From assembly GCA_035559435.1 (NCBI GenBank), contig DATMBC010000055.1, positions 1 through 45,858 of the forward strand: a stretch of DNA of 45,858 nt. Reading direction: 5' to 3'. Positions within the stretch are counted from its first letter, which is position 1. The number at the start of each line of letters is the position of its first letter. The translations under genes and the position numbers were made by a program. This DNA comes from a bacterium (GTDB lineage Bacteria > Zixibacteria > MSB-5A5 > WJJR01). The notes below the pieces were generated by a model. The model had not been told where the DNA came from and did not search any database. It was given only the letters and a program-made list of their open reading frames with translations. Of this stretch, positions 26,706 through 34,982 are shown piece by piece.

Positions 26706-28442
26706 ATGCTGATTTACTCCCGCCGCCAACATCAGGGCGCACGTCCGGCCTGGATTCTGGCCACCCGCGTCGTGACCTGCGCGGTCACCGCCGCGCTCGC
26801 CTGGCCTCACCTGTCGGTGTCCCCTTCGCTGCAGACCGCGCTCTGGGTTTACGCGGCGCTTACCGCCGCCGCGGTCGCCCTGGTGCTGTTGGGCCGCCGG
26901 TTCCGCGTGCCGTTTCTTTCCTCGAACATTTTGGGATTGCAGGTGGCCGCGGAACTGGTGGTCATCTCCATGATCGTATACTTCACCGGCGGCATGCGTT
27001 CGCCGTACAACTCGCTGTACCTGATGACAATCATCTCGGCGGCGTTGTCGTACCGTCTGGTCGGCACGCTGCTGGTGGCGAGCATCGCCTCAGGGGCATT
27101 CTTCACCGCGGTCTGGATTGAAGCCGGGCGTCACGCCCGCCAACTGTGGTCGCCGGAGTTCTGGGGCGCGCTGGGGCAATTGTCGGATGAGGACTTCTAC
27201 ACCATCTTCCTGCGCCTCTGCGTCTTTTTCCTTTGCGCCTTCGCCGGCGGGTACCTCGCCGAGCGACTCTACTCCAAAGACGAGGCGTTGGCGCACACGT
27301 CCGAAGCGCTCAAGATCGCCAAGTTGGAAACCGGAGACATTCTCAAGCACCTGCGCTCCGGTGTGCTCACGCTCGATCTGGGCGGGCACATCGTCTACTT
27401 CAATCGCGCCGCCGAAGAGATCCTCGGCATCCCCGAAAAGAAAATCCGCGGACGCCACCTGCGTGAAGTGTTGGGTGTCGCCCACCCGGAACTGGCCGAG
27501 CGCTTGGACTGGGTGCTGGCCACGCAACAGATGGACTGCCGCTCCGAGCTGACGATCCATCGTCCGGACGGGAAGACCCTGCCGGTGGGCATCTCGACCT
27601 CGCTGCTTTCCGGCGCCAACGGCCGTTCGCGCGGCGTCATCGCGGTCTTCGCCGACTTGACCGAGGTGAAGGAGATCGAGGCGAAGATGCGCCGGCAGGA
27701 CCGTCTGGCGGCCATCGGCGAACTCTCCGCCGGCATCGCGCATGAGATCCGCAATCCGTTGGCGGCAATCTCCGGCTCGGTCGAAGTGTTGCGCAATGAC
27801 CTCGATGTCTCCGGGGAGAATGCGCAACTGCTGGACCTGATCGTGAAGGAATCGGCGCGTCTCAACAAGATCCTCAGCGACTTTCTGCTGTATGCGCGCA
27901 TCTCGCCGGTCGTCACCGGTCGCGTGTGCGTCGCCACCGCGCTCGATGAAGTGTTCGAGATCACCCGGCGCCGCTTTCAGCAGATGGGCATCGGCCCGAT
28001 CGAATTGGACGCGGAGATCGCCGACCGCACGGTGATGGTCGAAGCCGATCCCGACCATCTCAAGCAGATTCTCCTCAACTTGGTCTTCAATGGCCTTGAA
28101 TCGTCGCGCGGTCTCCGCCGCGTTGTGGTCCGGATCCGCAATCACACCGTCACCCGCCGTGATCGTCCCGACGGCATCCTGCCCGAGGGCGATTGGACCG
28201 CCATCGCCGTCTGCGATGAAGGCGCCGGTATCCCCGATCAGGTTCTCGCCCGGCTCTATGAACCCTTCGTGTCGACCAAGACCAACGGCACCGGCCTGGG
28301 GTTGGCCGTGGTCAAGCGCCTGGTCGACAATTGCGGCGGGCGGATTCTGGTTGAGACCCGCAAAGGCGAGGGCACGACGTTTACCGTCTTCCTCAAGCGT
28401 TGTCCGACAACGGCATCGGCGCCGGTCCCTGCCCGCGCGTAG
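26706..28442 (+). CDS. PilS-like membrane sensor histidine kinase
   Basis: A 578-residue sensor kinase. The N-terminal 170 residues contain five or six membrane helices, as in PilS. A PAS domain follows (HLRSGVLTLDLGGHIVYFNRAAEEILG). The H-box is AGIAHEIRNPLAAI, with the phospho-accepting His. The catalytic part has an N-box, LLNLVFNGLESS, where the usual Asn-Ala reads Asn-Gly, and G-boxes DEGAGIP and GTGLGLAVVKRL. In Pseudomonas PilS controls pilin transcription through PilR. No response regulator gene follows here, so the partner is elsewhere. The ATG at 26706 begins the recognisable sequence. Confidence 0.9.
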   Translation: MLIYSRRQHQGARPAWILATRVVTCAVTAALAWPHLSVSPSLQTALWVYAALTAAAVALVLLGRRFRVPFLSSNILGLQVAAELVVISMIVYFTGGMRSPYNSLYLMTIISAALSYRLVGTLLVASIASGAFFTAVWIEAGRHARQLWSPEFWGALGQLSDEDFYTIFLRLCVFFLCAFAGGYLAERLYSKDEALAHTSEALKIAKLETGDILKHLRSGVLTLDLGGHIVYFNRAAEEILGIPEKKIRGRHLREVLGVAHPELAERLDWVLATQQMDCRSELTIHRPDGKTLPVGISTSLLSGANGRSRGVIAVFADLTEVKEIEAKMRRQDRLAAIGELSAGIAHEIRNPLAAISGSVEVLRNDLDVSGENAQLLDLIVKESARLNKILSDFLLYARISPVVTGRVCVATALDEVFEITRRRFQQMGIGPIELDAEIADRTVMVEADPDHLKQILLNLVFNGLESSRGLRRVVVRIRNHTVTRRDRPDGILPEGDWTAIAVCDEGAGIPDQVLARLYEPFVSTKTNGTGLGLAVVKRLVDNCGGRILVETRKGEGTTFTVFLKRCPTTASAPVPARA

Positions 28443-28603
28443 CCGTCTATTCCGGCTCCCACTGCCCGGAGGCCGCACTCTCGCCACCGTTGGTCAAAAT
28501 TCTACGGAACTCTCTGCGCGCGGAAGTGTGCAATGCCCTGAATCGGAAGCGGCCCCCGCGCGGGGGTCGGAGAGTTCAACCATTCGCACGAAGGAGGAGC
28601 TCG

Positions 28604-29002
28604 ATGGCACGTCGTCTCATCACATTCGCGACCATCGCCGCCGTACTTCTCTCGTTCGGGACGCTGGGCGTGATTGCCGGCGACACCAAGCCGGCAGATC
28701 AGGCCGCCAAGACCGCCGCCACCACGACCGCGGCCAAGGCGGATGAGTCCCAGAAGATGGCGTTGGCCGCCAATTTCATCGCCGTCTGCGGATGCGGCAA
28801 GGCATTTATGCCGACCGCCAGCACGCCCTATGTCACCCAGGGCGGAAAGAAGTATGCGTGCTGCTCGGAGGCCTGCGAAAAGCTGGCCAGCGCCGATCTG
28901 GCTGGAACCGCCAAAAAGGCCGACGAGAACACTTCGAAGACGCTGGCGCAGTTGACCAAGTCGTCGACCGCCACCGCCACCACGGCCTCCAAGCCGAACT
29001 GA
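28604..29002 (+). CDS. Secreted TRASH/YHS-like metal-binding protein
   Basis: A 132-residue protein with a signal peptide (MARRLITFATIAAVLLSF, cleavage near VIAG). An Ala/Thr/Lys-rich low-complexity region is followed by a compact cysteine block: VCGCGKAFMP, about 16 residues, then CCSEACEKL. The spacing resembles TRASH/YHS metal-binding domains, which hold copper or other soft metals. The C-terminus is again Thr/Ala/Lys-rich. AAGGAGGAG at 28591-28599 fixes the start. A 14-base GC palindrome at 28553-28566 lies upstream. It stands alone between the kinase genes and faces the next gene. Confidence 0.72.
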   Translation: MARRLITFATIAAVLLSFGTLGVIAGDTKPADQAAKTAATTTAAKADESQKMALAANFIAVCGCGKAFMPTASTPYVTQGGKKYACCSEACEKLASADLAGTAKKADENTSKTLAQLTKSSTATATTASKPN

Positions 29003-29032
29003 TTGCGGACCGCCGCGACGGTCCACCCGCCG

Positions 29033-29058
29033 GACGGCCCCGTGCCATCGGGGCCGTC
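29033..29058. terminator. Terminator-like hairpin between convergent genes
   Basis: A perfect 10-bp stem (29033-29042 with 29049-29058, GACGGCCCCG and its complement) closes a 6-base loop. It lies in the 64-base gap between two convergent genes and could serve both, although no U-tract is present on either side. Confidence 0.5.
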
Positions 29059-29066
29059 GGCGTTCG

Positions 29067-31511
29067 CTATTGTTGGGTCATCGACGATGATGGCGCGGGC
29101 GATTGCATGCCGGCAAAGTGGGGATCCACCGAAACTTCAAAGTCGGATGGCCCCATCGGCTGCGAGAGGGCCAGTGTCAGCAGCTCGCGCGCACGAACCG
29201 CTTCGCCGAGGATGGCGTACACCCGGGCGCGCTCCAGCGTGATGGCGCCATTGCCGCCCTCCAGCTGGCCCACGCGCGACTCCTGGGCCACTGCCTCGTC
29301 GCGCGTGCCCAGCCGGGCCAGCGCCTGCGCCAGCGTCACCACGCAGTAGGGATTGTCAGGATCGCCCGACAGTTGCTTGCGGCACATTGACACGGTCGAC
29401 TCGAAACGCGCCATCGCCCGCTCGGTCGCGCCGTCGAGCGCGTCGAGGAGGCCCAGATAATAGAAAGCGAGGAACTCGACTTTGCCCAGCGTGATCAGGG
29501 TATTGTACGACTCCCGCGCGCCGGCGTGGTCGCCCCGCAACAGCAGCGCCCAGCCCAGATCGAGGTAGATGTTGACATCCGTCAGGTACTTCATCGCCGT
29601 GCGGTACTGGCGGACCGCCTCCTCGAGGAAGCCCAGTTTCTGGTGCACATTGCCCAGATGCAGGTAGGCGCGGCCGTAGTCGGGCGACAGCTCGATTGCG
29701 CGCTCGAAATGATGGCGCGCCTTGTCCCAGTCGCGCAAATCGAGGTAGTTCAGCCCCAAAAGCAGGTACGTCTCGCGGTCCATCGGCTTCATGCGCAGCG
29801 ATTTCATGCCCCAGTCAATCGAGTCTTCGTAGCGGTGCATGCCCTGGTAGATCCACGCGAGAGTGCGGTAGGCATCATGAAAATCCGGCTTCTGCCGGAT
29901 GGCGGTCTGGAAGGCCTCGATGGCCTCCTCGTTGCGGCCGTACTCCATCATGATCCGCCCCAGCGCGCGATGGGCCTCCGGCAGGTTGGGGTCAATCATC
30001 AGCGCCGTCTTGGCGACCGTTTCGGCCTTCTTCAGCCAGCGCTGGTCGCGATCGTAGTACATGACGTACATCTGCGTGTATGATTCCGCCAGCGCCGCAT
30101 TCGCTTGCGCGTATTTCGGATCGATTTCCAGCGCCCGATTGAACATGTCGATGGCGAAAGTGATGTTCTCCTGGCCGCCGCGGCGATGATAGTCGCGGCC
30201 TTTCAGGTAGTAGTCGTAGGCCTCGGCGTTGCGCGTGCCGCCGACCATGGCCACCGATGCCACCGCCGCGCCTCCGGTCAGCGCCGAGGCAACCTTCTGC
30301 GCGACTTCCTCTTGAAACTTGAAGATGTCGTCGGTGCGCCCGGAGAATGATTCCGACCACTCCTGATGGTCGGAACGCAGATCGCGCAGATAGAGGCGGA
30401 TTTTCAATTGATCGCCGGCGCGGAAGAGACTGCCGGAGACCACGTAATTCGCCCCCAGCGCCCGTCCCCAATCATCGGAGGATCCGCTCGATGGCCTGCC
30501 CGCCAACACGCGGTCGTGCGGCAGGACCTTGAAGCGTTGCGAGCGGCTCAACGTCGCGCCGATGTCTTCGGCGAAGCCTTCGGCATAGAACGCGAATTCC
30601 GGATCGGGAGACTTGTTTTCGAGGGGGAGGACCACGAGCACCGACAGCTCGGGCGCCGCCGGCGCTGAGCGCACCGCGGAGATGCCCGCGGCGTTGGAGG
30701 TGCCCGCCGGTGTGGCGATCAACGTCCGCAGCGTGGGCAGATCGGTCAGCCGGGAGGCCGGGTCTTTCTGCATCATCCGCCCGACCGCCTCGACCAACCC
30801 CTCCGGCAGGTCGGCGCGCAACGATGTCACCGGCGCCGGGTCATCGTTCACGATGGCATAGAGCACCGCCATTTCGTGAAAGCCGTCAAAGGGACGCTGC
30901 CCGGTCAGCATCTCATAGGCAATCACGCCCAGCGAGAACCAGTCGGCGCGTCCATCGACATCGCCGCCGCGCGCCTGCTCCGGGGCCATGTAGTAGGCGG
31001 TGCCGAGGATGGTCCCCGCCCGGGTTCGCCCCGGATCGCCCATCTTCTTCGCCAGCCCGAAGTCGGTGATTTTCACGACGTCATCATGGGTCACCATGAT
31101 GTTTTCCGGCTTGAGGTCGCGGTGGACGATCCCGGCCTTCCCGGCGGCCGCCAGTCCATCGGCGATCTGGAGGAGGAAATTCGTGGCCCGCGGCAACGGC
31201 AATTGACCGCCGGCGAGGATTCCGCGCAGTGTCTGCCCCTGAACCAACTCGAAGGCCACGTACCAGCCGACATCCGAAGGACCGGCCTCGAAGACCGTCG
31301 CGATGTTCTGGTGCAGCAGGTGGGAAGCGTTGCGCGCCTCGGAGTTGAACCGGGCCACCATGTCGGCATCCGCGGCCAGGCCGGGGGAGAGGACCTTGAG
31401 CGCCACAGGACGTCCCAGGTGCGGGTCCACCGCCCGGTAAACCACTCCCATGGCTCCCCGTCCCAATTCGCTCTGGATCTCGAATCGCCCGATATGTGTC
31501 GGCTCGGCCAT
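29067..31511 (-). CDS. Soluble Ser/Thr protein kinase with FlgO-like and TPR domains
   Basis: An 814-residue protein in three parts. Residues 1-270 are a Hanks-type kinase: GRGAMGVVY (17-25), the ATP-site Lys39 in VALKVL, HRDLKPEN, DFGLAKKMG and MAPEQ. Residues of about 300-430 match the FlgO/TolB-like domain seen after kinases and adenylate cyclases (LSVLVVLPLENKSPDPEFAFYAEGFAEDI begins it). The rest, about 440-800, is a long array of TPR repeats (for example EAHRALGRIMMEYGRNEEAI and GRAYLHLGNVHQKLGFLEEA). No membrane helix is seen, so it is probably cytosolic. The start is the Met of MAEPTHIGRF. Substrates are unknown. Confidence 0.9.
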   Translation of the reverse strand: MAEPTHIGRFEIQSELGRGAMGVVYRAVDPHLGRPVALKVLSPGLAADADMVARFNSEARNASHLLHQNIATVFEAGPSDVGWYVAFELVQGQTLRGILAGGQLPLPRATNFLLQIADGLAAAGKAGIVHRDLKPENIMVTHDDVVKITDFGLAKKMGDPGRTRAGTILGTAYYMAPEQARGGDVDGRADWFSLGVIAYEMLTGQRPFDGFHEMAVLYAIVNDDPAPVTSLRADLPEGLVEAVGRMMQKDPASRLTDLPTLRTLIATPAGTSNAAGISAVRSAPAAPELSVLVVLPLENKSPDPEFAFYAEGFAEDIGATLSRSQRFKVLPHDRVLAGRPSSGSSDDWGRALGANYVVSGSLFRAGDQLKIRLYLRDLRSDHQEWSESFSGRTDDIFKFQEEVAQKVASALTGGAAVASVAMVGGTRNAEAYDYYLKGRDYHRRGGQENITFAIDMFNRALEIDPKYAQANAALAESYTQMYVMYYDRDQRWLKKAETVAKTALMIDPNLPEAHRALGRIMMEYGRNEEAIEAFQTAIRQKPDFHDAYRTLAWIYQGMHRYEDSIDWGMKSLRMKPMDRETYLLLGLNYLDLRDWDKARHHFERAIELSPDYGRAYLHLGNVHQKLGFLEEAVRQYRTAMKYLTDVNIYLDLGWALLLRGDHAGARESYNTLITLGKVEFLAFYYLGLLDALDGATERAMARFESTVSMCRKQLSGDPDNPYCVVTLAQALARLGTRDEAVAQESRVGQLEGGNGAITLERARVYAILGEAVRARELLTLALSQPMGPSDFEVSVDPHFAGMQSPAPSSSMTQQ

Positions 31512-31748
31512 GGAGGTCAATCTAATGGCTTTCCCTCTCACTTCCAAACCCGGCCGCTGTCCCAAATCCGGTCCCAATCCCCAAAACGCCACGGGGGCGC
31601 GATTTTTGTTCCAGATAGCCCTTGTGCCGGCCTTGGATAGTCGATTACTTTTATCCGTTGTCCCGTACCACGCTTGCTCAAGCGTTCTGTGTACTTCGCC
31701 GTTGTCAACCCAACAGAGCCAGTCCGGACTCTGCGAGGAGTGTGCCCC
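31512..31748. promoter_or_regulatory. Divergent intergenic region with a short palindrome
   Basis: This 237-base region separates the - strand kinase from the + strand secreted protein and should contain both promoters. I cannot place reliable -35/-10 boxes. A perfect 7-bp inverted repeat with a 2-base spacer (31670-31685, ACGCTTG and its complement) could be an operator. GAGGAG at 31735-31740 is the ribosome site of the + gene. Confidence 0.35.
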
Positions 31749-32831
31749 ATGTGTATGCGCAAGTTGCTACTGGCCGTGGTGCTGGTCGTCGTGGCCGCCG
31801 GTTCGACGGCCCGCGCCGAGGTTCCCAAGCGCCTCAACTTCCAGGGCATCCTGCTGGATTCGGTTGAAGGAGTCGTGCCCGACGGTGTCTACAATCTGAC
31901 ATTCCGCATCTTTGATGCCGCCACCGGCGGCACCGCGCTGTGGGAGGAAACGCAGACGTTGCCGACCGAGAACGGTCTCTTCAACACCTTCCTCGGCTTG
32001 AGCGCCCCGGTGCCGGAATCGGTCTTCTCCGGCCCCGATCGCTGGTTGGAAATCCAATTGGTCGAAAACGCCGACCCGTATGTGCCGCGCGGCAAGATCG
32101 GCAGCGTCGCCTACGCCTACCGCGTCGGGACAGTCGATCAGGCCTCCGGCGGCGCGATCCTTGGCACGGTGGTCATTGAGGGCGACGCCAATGCGATCAC
32201 CTTGGCGCCCGACGCGGCTGGTGATGCCTCAGTGCAAGTGCCCGATGATGCCATCTCCAACGACGAGATTCTCGATGAACCCGGTCTGGCGCAGGGCTTG
32301 CGCGCCGGGGATGTCGACGTCACGCCGATGTTCTCCGTCAGCGATGTCGTCGTCTGCACCCTGAGCATTCCCGCGCCGGGATATATCGTTGTTGAAGCCA
32401 ACGGCCAGTCGCGCTTCGCCGGAACCAACGTCAACGACCCGAACTACTTCGATTTCCAGATCGATGAGACCGCCGGCGGATCAATCGACATCAACCACTA
32501 CCAGCGCGTCGGATTCGGCGCCTCGGCGGCCGTGGCCAACACCTGGTGGCCGATCTCGATACGCCGCACTTACTACAAGGCCACGGCGGGCACTTACCTG
32601 TTCCGTCTCGAGGCCGTCAACGGCAGCAACCAGGGCACGAAGTCGATTTGGAATCCGGTGATCACCGCGACCTATCTCCCGCGCGCCTATGGCCCGATCA
32701 TCAACGCGGCCGCCGTCGGCGATCCCACCATTCCCGCCTCCGCGCGCCTGTTGGATGTGCAGGGCGACAATGTCGCCAATCCCGGACCGTCACGGCAGGT
32801 TCTCGAATACGATATGAGCGAACCCAAGTAG
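31749..32831 (+). CDS. Secreted beta-rich protein of unknown function
   Basis: A 360-residue exported protein. The signal peptide is MRKLLLAVVLVVVAAGSTARA, preceded by a Met-Cys. The mature protein opens VPKRLNFQGILLDS, then GVYNLTFRIFDAATGGTALWEET, a pattern I associate with large secreted proteins of uncultivated FCB-group bacteria, often before tail-fibre- or collar-like segments. The second half (about 210-320) looks like a jelly-roll or C1q/TNF-like beta sandwich (FDFQIDETAGGSIDINHYQ, GTYLFRLEAVNGSN). The ATG at 31749 follows GAGGAG by 8 bases. A surface or extracellular structural role is likely; no enzyme motif is seen. It lies 20 bases before the dockerin-like gene. Confidence 0.7.
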   Translation: MCMRKLLLAVVLVVVAAGSTARAEVPKRLNFQGILLDSVEGVVPDGVYNLTFRIFDAATGGTALWEETQTLPTENGLFNTFLGLSAPVPESVFSGPDRWLEIQLVENADPYVPRGKIGSVAYAYRVGTVDQASGGAILGTVVIEGDANAITLAPDAAGDASVQVPDDAISNDEILDEPGLAQGLRAGDVDVTPMFSVSDVVVCTLSIPAPGYIVVEANGQSRFAGTNVNDPNYFDFQIDETAGGSIDINHYQRVGFGASAAVANTWWPISIRRTYYKATAGTYLFRLEAVNGSNQGTKSIWNPVITATYLPRAYGPIINAAAVGDPTIPASARLLDVQGDNVANPGPSRQVLEYDMSEPK

Positions 32832-32851
32832 GCCACCCCGGAGTCCTTGTG

Positions 32852-33439
32852 ATGAACACAATCGACACGAAGTTCTCTCCGCGGACGGTGGCCCGACGCT
32901 CGCTGGGCGCGGTCGGCGCGGCCCTGTTGGTAGCCGCTGTGGCCGTCAGCGCCGTCGCCTCAATCCGCATGGACGGCTCCGAATTCCAGGGCGCCAGTCT
33001 TGTGGGCACGACGACGACCAAGACCAAGGCCCTTTCGGGCGCCCAGCGGTACGCCGTGATCCCGGCGCGAATCGTCGCGACATTCAGCCAGCCGCTTATG
33101 GGCGTCGGCACGATGACCCCGGAAACCTCCAACGGCGTCGTCTTTAAGTTGGGCATCGGCTACGAATACAATGTCCGACACACTTCCTACCCCGAGCGTT
33201 GTGCCTGCGCCTGCGCCGGTGATCCTCGTTGCGATGGCGTGCTCGATGCCGCTGACGTGGTGATGTTGATCGATGTCGCTTACCGCGGACGCCCGGTTAC
33301 ATTGACAAACGGCTGTCCGTTGGCAAACACCGATGTCGACTGCTCCGGCGCCACCAACGCAATCGACGCCGTCCGCATGATTGATGTCGTCTTCCGCGCC
33401 TTCCCGCCGGAGACGCATTTCTGCAATCCCTGCGATTGA
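32852..33439 (+). CDS. Secreted protein with dockerin-like repeat pair
   Basis: A 195-residue exported protein with a signal segment (LGAVGAALLVAAVAVSAVAS). The C-terminal 75 residues hold two dockerin-like calcium repeats. One reads GDPRCDGVLDAADVVMLIDVAYRG, and the other has DVDCSGATNAIDAVRMIDVVFR. Each has acidic loop positions followed by a helix, and a Cys inside the loop, a variant I associate with Zixibacteria-type genomes. A CACAC cluster precedes the first, and CNPCD ends the protein, so disulfides are likely. The middle region is unassigned. Dockerins normally bind cohesins; none is seen here. It is probably cotranscribed with the preceding secreted protein. Confidence 0.72.
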   Translation: MNTIDTKFSPRTVARRSLGAVGAALLVAAVAVSAVASIRMDGSEFQGASLVGTTTTKTKALSGAQRYAVIPARIVATFSQPLMGVGTMTPETSNGVVFKLGIGYEYNVRHTSYPERCACACAGDPRCDGVLDAADVVMLIDVAYRGRPVTLTNGCPLANTDVDCSGATNAIDAVRMIDVVFRAFPPETHFCNPCD

Positions 33440-33466
33440 GATCGGCCAGGATGCATTGAGAACGCG

Positions 33467-33498
33467 GATGCGCGTCAGGGGAGACCCCGACGCGCATC
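33467..33498. terminator. Long hairpin after the dockerin-like gene
   Basis: GATGCGCGTC (33467-33476) pairs perfectly with 33489-33498, and the inner GGGG/CCCC extends the stem to 14 bp with one bulged A. It lies 27 bases after the stop. There is no U-tract, so a terminator call is tentative. Confidence 0.45.
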
Positions 33499-33518
33499 GT
33501 GCGTAAACGGGCAGGCCT

Positions 33519-33617
33519 CTAAAACGCGGTAACCACGCCCATGACCAGACGGTTTTCTTCATCCTCGATGTCGTAGGTCTTCTCCAGTGTCAGTCGGATG
33601 TTGGTCCGCAGCGAACA
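33519..33617 (-). pseudogene. Possible 3' remnant of an outer-membrane beta-barrel gene
   Basis: On the - strand the last 32 codons read protein-like: CSLRTNIRLTLEKTYDIEDE, then an amphipathic strand ending in Phe (VVTAF) and a stop. Alternating strands and a C-terminal Phe are typical of the last beta-strands of outer-membrane barrels. Upstream, the frame is arginine-rich and not protein-like, so the body of the gene is missing. It lies in a 485-base gap (33440-33924) that otherwise holds the hairpin at 33467 and no gene I can support. Confidence 0.4.
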
Positions 33618-33924
33618 GCCGACTTGGCCGGTGTTAGCTGAACGCCGCAGGCGCTTGGCGACAGATTGATGCCCCGGACCGCGCTGTCGGAGGAGTTCGC
33701 ATCTCTTCCCGGCGCGGGAGTTGCTGGTGAAATAGTTCACATGTGATCGAAGGGGGCGCCGCCGCCGATTGTTCGCTGTCAAAATCGCCGTGTGAGTGTC
33801 CTTTGACGCGCGTTCGGATGCTCATCCGCCATCGGATGGAGTGCGCGCTCGTCCTCTCGGCGCGAAGGGCCTTTTCCGTTGACTGGCATCGCGCCAGTGG
33901 ATTAAATGCAAGTCTGGCGGAATC

Positions 33925-34896
33925 ATGGATAAGGGGCTTGCTGACACGCTGACTCTGATCTCGGGCGGACTCGAGGAGTTCGAAAAGCGGTTCGCCGAGG
34001 AATTGGGGGGACATGCCGGCCTGATCGGCGCGATGGCGGCCCATGTGCTCGCCTCGCCGGGCAAGCGAATCCGTCCGGCCATGTATCTGCTCTCTTCCTA
34101 TGTCCACACTCCCGATCGCCAGGTGACCATCGAAGGGGCGGTGGCAATCGAACTGATCCATACCGCCACGCTCCTCCACGACGATGTCAACGACAACGCC
34201 GACCAGCGGCGGGGACGCCCCTCGGCCAACCGCATTTGGGGCAATCTGGCCGCGGTGCTGATGGGCGATCACCTTTTCGCCAAGGCCTTCCGCGTCATGG
34301 TCGACACCGGCAACCCCCGCATCCTGCGCACCATTTCGCTGGCGACCGAACGCGTCGCGGTCGGCGAACTGCTGCAGTTGCAGGAAACCGGCAACATCGC
34401 CGCCACCGAGGCGATCTATCTGCGCATTATCGGCGACAAGACCGCCTCGCTGTTTTCCGCCGCCTGCGAGGCCGGCGCCCTGACACACGGCAACGAGCAG
34501 TGGGGCGAGCGCTTTCGCTCGTTCGGCGAGTACGTCGGGCTGGGATTCCAGATCGCCGATGACCTGTTGGATTACTGGGGCGACACCGCCCGGACCGGCA
34601 AACCCACCGGCAACGACTTGAAGGCGGGCAAGGTCACCTTGCCGCTCATCTATGCCCTGCGCGACGCGCAGGACTCCGAGCGCCGCGACATCGCCCGGGT
34701 CCTCACCGGAGGATCCGACAACGGCATCGGCGAAGTGGTTGACTTTGTCCGCGCGCGCGGTGGCTTCGCCTACGCCCAGGCCAAGGCCGAGAACTTCCGC
34801 AATCTGGCGCTGGAGCAGATCGCCGACCTGGCCGATTCGGCCTACAAACGCGCCCTGATCGAGGTCGTGAACCATTCCGTCAGCCGCCAATCGTAG
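33925..34896 (+). CDS. Polyprenyl diphosphate synthase (trans, long chain)
   Basis: A 323-residue trans-isoprenyl diphosphate synthase. The first Asp-rich motif is LLHDDVNDNADQRRGRPS and the second QIADDLLDYWGD; the KRIRP substrate motif is at about residue 48. The first motif has DDVND rather than the common DDVVD. Length and motif spacing fit octaprenyl or similar synthases that make quinone side chains, rather than farnesyl synthase, but chain length cannot be read by eye. The start is the ATG at 33925, with GGCGGA upstream. The product could be the substrate for the flavoprotein at 11358; this link is inference. Confidence 0.9.
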   Translation: MDKGLADTLTLISGGLEEFEKRFAEELGGHAGLIGAMAAHVLASPGKRIRPAMYLLSSYVHTPDRQVTIEGAVAIELIHTATLLHDDVNDNADQRRGRPSANRIWGNLAAVLMGDHLFAKAFRVMVDTGNPRILRTISLATERVAVGELLQLQETGNIAATEAIYLRIIGDKTASLFSAACEAGALTHGNEQWGERFRSFGEYVGLGFQIADDLLDYWGDTARTGKPTGNDLKAGKVTLPLIYALRDAQDSERRDIARVLTGGSDNGIGEVVDFVRARGGFAYAQAKAENFRNLALEQIADLADSAYKRALIEVVNHSVSRQS

Positions 34897-34982
34897 ATCG
34901 CATCACCCCGGCCCGGGAAATTGCGTCGTCGCAACCGCCGCTGGTGTGTAGAATCCCGCTGTCCAGACCGCCGACCGCCTCC

